A stretch of 9,147 nucleotides of DNA. Source: JBEKYH01 sp049511115. Lineage in GTDB: Bacteria > Planctomycetota > Phycisphaerae > Tepidisphaerales > Tepidisphaeraceae. A program made the translations under genes and the position numbers. This document shows, one piece after another, positions 5,385 to 9,147 of the stretch (positions are counted from its first letter, which is position 1; each line of letters begins with the position of its first letter). The DNA lies in the NCBI GenBank assembly GCA_049511115.1, contig JBEKYH010000174.1, positions 1 through 9,147 of the forward strand, read 5' to 3'. The notes under the pieces were generated by a model, which saw nothing but the letters and a program-made list of their open reading frames with translations, was not told the DNA's origin and ran no database searches.

Positions 5385-7725
5385 ATTGCTCCTTACTGCG
5401 ATCGTAACCGTCGATCTGCCGGATCATCGTTACCAGTTCGTCGATTCCAGCACGGATGGAATCAAGCGAGGGAGAGCCGGCTTCCGCGGAAGAGGCCGCG
5501 GCTGGGGACTGGCCCATCGCTTTAATGAGTGATTCGGTTTTGGCCGCCGTCGCGGTGATGCGCGGAAATCCATAGCCCGTTCCGACTCCCTTGAGCTGAT
5601 GCACGAGGCGTTTCAATTCCTCGATGTTCCGTTCTTCGAGGAATGAGATCAGTGAATCCACGCGCGCGGGCAGGCGCCCAATGAATGCAACGACGGCCTG
5701 GCGCATGGCCGCCTCAGCGCCGGTGGCGGAGGCCGGAATTTGCGGCGCGGCGCGCTTCGGCTCTGCCTGCGGCGCTGTCGCGGCGTCGGGCGACTTGGAC
5801 TGGCACAGATAATTCTGAATGGTCCGCAGCAACAGTTCCTTATCGATGGGCTTGGTGAGGTAATCGGTGCAGCCGGCCTGGAGGCACTTGGCGCGGTCGC
5901 CGGCCATGGCGTGGGCGGTGAGGGCGATGATCGGCAGCTTGCAGCCTTTTTTGCGCAACTGCTCAGTTGCCTCGTAGCCGTCCATTTCCGGCATCTGCAT
6001 GTCCATGAGAATTACGTCGAAGGGTTCTTTCTCGACACATTCCACGGCGATGCGCCCATTGGGGGCGAGCACGACTTCCGCGCCGGCCATGGTCAGATGC
6101 AACGTCAGCAGGTGCTGATTGTCGATCCCGTCCTCGGCAAGGAGGATTTTGCCTGACAGCGCAATCTGCCCCTCGGGCGCCGATTGCGGTCCCATGGAGA
6201 CCATCGATTCGGTCAACTTGTCGCGCATGGGGACGTTGTCGAGCGGGCCGCCGTCGACGCGCAGACTGAAGACACTGCCGCGGCCCGGCTCGGATTTCAC
6301 GGTGAGATCGCCCTGCATGTGGTTGGCCAGTCGCTTGGAGATCACCAGACCCAGGCCGGTGCCGCCGTACTTGCGGCTCATGGAGCCGTCGGCCTGGACA
6401 AAGGGCTGGAAGAGGCGGCCGATCTGCTCGGCGCTCAGGCCGATGCCGGTGTCGCAGACATCCACGCAAATGCGGCTGGTAGCGGGCAGGTTTTCCACCC
6501 AGACTTTCAGCCGCACCTCGCCCTTTTCGGTGAACTTGATGGCGTTGGCCGTGAGATTCATGAGCACCTGCTTGAGACGCAGCGGATCGGTGGCGTTTTG
6601 CTCGGGGATGGGGCCGATGAATTCGACCTGAAGCGACAGGTCCTTGACGATTGCCTTGGAGCGGAGGGACGAGGCGACCTCGATCACCGTGCGGGCGATG
6701 TCGGTGGGGATTTTCTCGACGGTCATTTTCTCCGCCTCTATCTTGCTGATATCCAATATGTCGTTGATCAAGTCCATCAAATGGCGGGCGTTGCGCCGCA
6801 CGACCTGAAGGGAATTGAGGCGGTCCGACATGGTCTGGCCGGGCTGGAGAAGCAGGTCGGAATAGCCCAGGATGGCGGTCATGGGCGTGCGGATTTCGTG
6901 GCTCATGTTGGCGAGGAAGGCGGATTTGGCGCGGCTGGCCTCTTCGGCGCGGACTTTGGCCGCGGAGAGCTCGACCGTGCGGGCCTTTACCATTTCCTCG
7001 AGGTGATCGCGATGGACGGTCAATTGCGCGTCGCGCTGCTGAATCTGATCCAGCATGGCATTGAAGCAATCGACCAGGGTGCCCAGTTCGTCGTCGGTGG
7101 TTTTCGCGGCGCGCGCCGAGTATTTGCGGTCGTTGGAGAAAGCCCGGGCGGTTTCGCTCAAATTGCGCACGGGACGGATGATGGAGCGCTTGAACCGCGC
7201 GGCGAGCGCCAGGGCGACTGCCATGCCGGCCGCGGCGGCCTCGACGCACACAGTGATGTACTTGCGCGCCTGAGCGCGGAGGGCGTCCAGGTCGGATTGC
7301 ACGTAGACCAGTCCGATGTAGCGGCCGTGCAAATCCACGGGCCGCCAGACTTCCAGCCGGTCATCGCCCAGGCGGTAGTCGGCGCGCGAGGAACGATCGA
7401 CGTCGGGCAGGATGAACACGCCGTCGCGGAAGTAACTGGCCAGGCGCTTTCCCGATTCGTCGCAGACGTACGCGGCCACGACATGAGGCTCGGCCCGCAA
7501 CGTGGCCAGAGTTTGCGTGGCGTCGTTCTCATCATGGAACGAGACCGAGGCGGTGCAGTTGCCGGCGATGATGTTGGCATGGGTGCGCGCGTCATTGATG
7601 AAGTCGTCCAAATAAGTTTGACGGTCATACACCACCAGCGCCCCGCAGGCCGCCAGGAGCGCGGCGGAGGTCGTGACGATGCTCATCACCAGCAATTTCG
7701 CTCTCAGGCTGTTCATCGCCAACAT
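5356..7725 (-). CDS. Hybrid sensor histidine kinase with CHASE8-like sensor, HAMP, REC and Hpt domains
   Basis: A 789-aa inner-membrane kinase. Domains in order: TM1 (about 10-32); a periplasmic CHASE8-like domain (about 40-150), seen in HANIIAGNCTASVSF, TLATLRAEPHVVAAYV and DESGKRLASYF; TM2 (about 156-177); HAMP (about 178-232); a coiled coil; HisKA with phospho-His H276 in MSHEIRTP; and HATPase with N390/N394, DTGIG (425-429) and GGTGLGL (454-460). REC follows with E531/D532, phospho-Asp D575, T603 and K625. A C-terminal Hpt has H709 in HQLKG. All catalytic residues are present, giving a full His-Asp-His relay. ATG 7725 has AAAGG 7 nt upstream; M4 is a weaker alternative. The gene follows the YfiR gene by 19 bp and overlaps the c-di-GMP regulator by 29 bp. 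The Hpt probably hands phosphate to D54 of that regulator. The CHASE8-like sensor resembles that of YfiN, the known target of YfiR. Confidence 0.95.
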   Translation of the reverse strand: MLAMNSLRAKLLVMSIVTTSAALLAACGALVVYDRQTYLDDFINDARTHANIIAGNCTASVSFHDENDATQTLATLRAEPHVVAAYVCDESGKRLASYFRDGVFILPDVDRSSRADYRLGDDRLEVWRPVDLHGRYIGLVYVQSDLDALRAQARKYITVCVEAAAAGMAVALALAARFKRSIIRPVRNLSETARAFSNDRKYSARAAKTTDDELGTLVDCFNAMLDQIQQRDAQLTVHRDHLEEMVKARTVELSAAKVRAEEASRAKSAFLANMSHEIRTPMTAILGYSDLLLQPGQTMSDRLNSLQVVRRNARHLMDLINDILDISKIEAEKMTVEKIPTDIARTVIEVASSLRSKAIVKDLSLQVEFIGPIPEQNATDPLRLKQVLMNLTANAIKFTEKGEVRLKVWVENLPATSRICVDVCDTGIGLSAEQIGRLFQPFVQADGSMSRKYGGTGLGLVISKRLANHMQGDLTVKSEPGRGSVFSLRVDGGPLDNVPMRDKLTESMVSMGPQSAPEGQIALSGKILLAEDGIDNQHLLTLHLTMAGAEVVLAPNGRIAVECVEKEPFDVILMDMQMPEMDGYEATEQLRKKGCKLPIIALTAHAMAGDRAKCLQAGCTDYLTKPIDKELLLRTIQNYLCQSKSPDAATAPQAEPKRAAPQIPASATGAEAAMRQAVVAFIGRLPARVDSLISFLEERNIEELKRLVHQLKGVGTGYGFPRITATAAKTESLIKAMGQSPAAASSAEAGSPSLDSIRAGIDELVTMIRQIDGYDRSKEQYGQRANSHH
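5385..5394 (-). promoter_or_regulatory. Strong ribosome binding site inside the kinase 3' end
   Basis: AAGGAG (5394-5389) is followed by 4 nt and then ATG 5384. It lies upstream of the kinase stop codon (5358-5356), so ribosomes ending on the kinase can reinitiate on the response regulator. This site fixes the start of the downstream gene. Confidence 0.8.
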
Positions 7726-7744
7726 GGCATTGCCTTTCGTTCGT

Positions 7745-8302
7745 TCAACGCTGGTAGATGCGCGCCAGTTTCATGAGCTTGGCGCTGACTTTGAGCCGCG
7801 CGGCGTCGGTCGCGGCGGGGTCGATCTCAAAACGCATTTTGTTGTCTTCCAGGAAAAAGCGGATTTCGCCGCCGGCGGCCATGAAGCGGTCGCTTTCTCC
7901 GACGGTCAGCACGGGGGCGTTGGCGATCTTGCCCATAATGGCCGGCAGTGCATCGTCGTCACCGGCCGGAACGAACAGCACCTGGCACGGCTCCATCTGA
8001 TCGGCCGAGGGAAAATGACGCACCACAATCTGGCGGCCGTCCACGGTCTTGCCGGCCATCGCCTGCTCGAGCGCGCCACCGAACGGGTCATCGCCGACGA
8101 CGGCCACGATGAACGGGGCGTCCTTGGCTGTGAACGCATCAGGGGGCCAGGTGATGAACTCCATGAAATTAAAAATAAACGCCGCCTTGATTTCGTATTC
8201 GCGCGCCGTCGCTTCACGCGCCGCCGCTACGGCCCGGGAAGCAGCCGCCAGGGTCAGGGTCAGCAGCAGGACGATGATTAACTTCACAACATCGCGAAAC
8301 AT
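7745..8302 (-). CDS. YfiR-family periplasmic protein (DUF4154)
   Basis: A 185-aa secreted protein. The N-terminus is a signal peptide (MFRDVVKLIIVLLLTLTLAA, cleavage probably near residues 22-27). The mature part opens with the family hallmark YEIKAAFIFNFMEFITWP (about 35-52), then FIVAVVGDDPFG (64-75), a VLFVP strand, LTVGESDRFMAAGG and the closing GEIRFFLEDNKMRFEIDP with LKVSAKLMKLARI. In Pseudomonas, YfiR binds the periplasmic CHASE8 domain of the diguanylate cyclase YfiN and restrains it. No YfiN-type membrane cyclase is present here; the next gene is a CHASE8-like histidine kinase, which is the obvious partner. A TGA lies immediately upstream in frame, so ATG 8302 is the first possible start. 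It lacks a nearby ribosome binding site: the best purine run, AAAGGAG, is about 40 nt upstream, so translation may rely on coupling. It sits 51 bp after the TonB receptor stop. Confidence 0.93.
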   Translation of the reverse strand: MFRDVVKLIIVLLLTLTLAAASRAVAAAREATAREYEIKAAFIFNFMEFITWPPDAFTAKDAPFIVAVVGDDPFGGALEQAMAGKTVDGRQIVVRHFPSADQMEPCQVLFVPAGDDDALPAIMGKIANAPVLTVGESDRFMAAGGEIRFFLEDNKMRFEIDPAATDAARLKVSAKLMKLARIYQR

Positions 8303-8353
8303 ATGGCCCGATCATCTCTGCCCACATTTTGGCGGTCGCAGACGCTCCTTTGC

Positions 8354-9147
8354 TCAAAATGACCACGAGCAGCGCACGAAATAGGACCGCTGAATTTCGT
8401 CCGACATCACGCTGCTGTTGAAATTGCCGAACTCGGAGTGGCGGTTTTGCAGCAGGTTCTGCACGCCGGCCGTGAAGGAGAGGTTGGGGCGCGGCTCCCA
8501 TTGCAGGTTCAAATCCAATCGTGTGTGCTCGGGGACTTTTTGCGATTCCAGAGGCGGCGCCGCCAGCGTCGGCAACGCGTCCACGTAATAAACCGACGTG
8601 TTGAACTGAAGGTTCTTCGTAATATCCAGGTATGAGTGAAGCTGGTACTGGTTCTGCGGCGCGCTCCCGTCGACCGACTCGCGCACGACCAGCGGGACGT
8701 TCTCGCCGGTGTCGTTCTGCGGCTCGACAAACGCTTTGAGAAGGGAGTAGCTGCCGGACAGGCGCCATTCTTCGGTCACCTGCCAATTCGCGGAAACTTC
8801 CGTGCCGTAGGTGTCGCCTTTGAGCGTATTGTCGTAGCCAACGCCGTACGGGATGAAAGTCGGCGTCAAAAGGGGCGTGTAGTTGATCAGGTCGCGATAT
8901 GAATTGTAGAAGCCCGTGATGTCCGCCGTGAATGATTTGGCGGGCTGCGTCTTGTAGCCGGCCTCGTAGGAAATGGTCTGCTCGGGGCTGAGGTCGCGGT
9001 GGTTCACCTCAAAGCCGCCGAGGTCGAGATTCTCTTCCTGGTACAGCGAGGGGATGCGGACCGAGCGGGAGACCGCGGTCCAAAACGAGTTTTGATCGTC
9101 GGGAGTAAATAGCAGCCGCGTGCCGGGCTGGACCTGGAAATTGCCGA
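8354..9147 (-). CDS. TonB-dependent outer-membrane receptor, C-terminal barrel (N-terminus outside window)
   Basis: The frame is open to the right edge, giving 263 residues of what is usually a 600-900-residue protein. Visible are the C-terminal beta-barrel strands: FTPDDQNSFWTAVSRSVRIPS, LSPEQTISYEAGYKTQP, FTADITGFYNSYRDLI, YGTEVSANWQVTEEWRLSGSYSL, LDLNLQWEPRPNLSFTAGVQNLLQNRH. The alternating aromatic/polar pattern and conserved S-R-x-R-x-P-S and E-x-G-Y-K segments are typical of TonB-dependent receptors. The protein ends in an aromatic residue (CSWSF), as outer-membrane barrels do for BAM recognition. Plug and TonB box are outside the window, so the substrate cannot be told. A GTG at 9007 is an internal valine codon, not a start. 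It is the first visible gene of the operon and supplies the outer-membrane end of the signalling chain. Confidence 0.93.
   Translation of the reverse strand, partial: GNFQVQPGTRLLFTPDDQNSFWTAVSRSVRIPSLYQEENLDLGGFEVNHRDLSPEQTISYEAGYKTQPAKSFTADITGFYNSYRDLINYTPLLTPTFIPYGVGYDNTLKGDTYGTEVSANWQVTEEWRLSGSYSLLKAFVEPQNDTGENVPLVVRESVDGSAPQNQYQLHSYLDITKNLQFNTSVYYVDALPTLAAPPLESQKVPEHTRLDLNLQWEPRPNLSFTAGVQNLLQNRHSEFGNFNSSVMSDEIQRSYFVRCSWSF

Noticed and set aside
3903..5525. Plus-strand open frame of 540 codons
   Set aside because: It is a shadow of the GGDEF-EAL regulator and kinase on the minus strand; its glycine/alanine-rich composition comes from GC-rich codons read backwards.
5963..7249. Second minus-strand open frame of 428 codons within the kinase gene
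   Set aside because: It is an arginine-rich frame-shifted reading of the kinase, with no ribosome binding site or domain.
6184..7776. Plus-strand open frame of 530 codons
   Set aside because: It lies antisense to the histidine kinase, whose domains and catalytic motifs are all intact. No domain is visible in this frame.
8354..9007. Complete 217-aa gene starting at GTG 9007
   Set aside because: The frame continues to the window edge with typical TonB-receptor barrel sequence, so the GTG is internal.

Overview
The window has two unrelated halves, separated by about 500 bp of non-coding DNA. It looks like chromosomal DNA of a GC-rich, Gram-negative-type bacterium: there is an outer-membrane TonB-dependent receptor, a periplasmic YfiR protein and clear AGGAG-type ribosome binding sites. 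Planctomycetota is a guess from the general look of the genes and intergenic palindromes, not something proven here.

Left half (1-2275): a compact accessory, defence-type island. On the minus strand, at the window edge, is the N-terminal part of a Vsr (very-short-patch-repair) mismatch endonuclease. It has no stop codon in the window and is easily missed. Its start lies inside the 3' end of an unrecognised 203-aa gene. Upstream is a second unrecognised 124-aa gene, also on the minus strand. Divergent from it, on the plus strand, are a small XRE-type helix-turn-helix regulator and, 2 nt after its stop, a 204-aa HNH nuclease. The order (controller-like gene directly before a nuclease, divergent accessory genes, vsr) is the layout of a controller-regulated type II restriction-modification locus. 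The expected cytosine methyltransferase is not in the window and would have to lie left of position 1. A 46-bp promoter/operator is duplicated, with 39 of 46 bases identical. One copy sits in the divergent region before the 124-aa gene and regulator, and the other directly before the 203-aa gene. Each copy carries TTGCTC-N17-TAG-type promoter elements and GCTCC/GGAGC dyads, so the small regulator probably controls all these genes.

Middle (2276-2771): non-coding. It contains a strongly C-rich, G-poor tract just after the HNH gene (candidate Rho-dependent terminator), short tandem repeats (a 9-bp unit twice, a 16-bp unit three times), and a cluster of GGTCCGC/GCGGACC palindromes after the end of the minus-strand signalling operon.

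Right half (2772-9147): four minus-strand genes, transcribed right to left, forming an envelope-to-c-di-GMP signalling operon. They are a TonB-dependent receptor (N-terminus outside the window), a secreted YfiR-family protein, a hybrid histidine kinase (TM-CHASE8-like-TM-HAMP-HisKA-HATPase-REC-Hpt), and a response regulator with REC-PAS-GAF-GGDEF-EAL domains. The kinase and last gene overlap by 29 bp. The likely flow is receptor/YfiR state, sensed by the CHASE8-like periplasmic domain, then a His-Asp-His-Asp phosphorelay, then c-di-GMP synthesis or breakdown.
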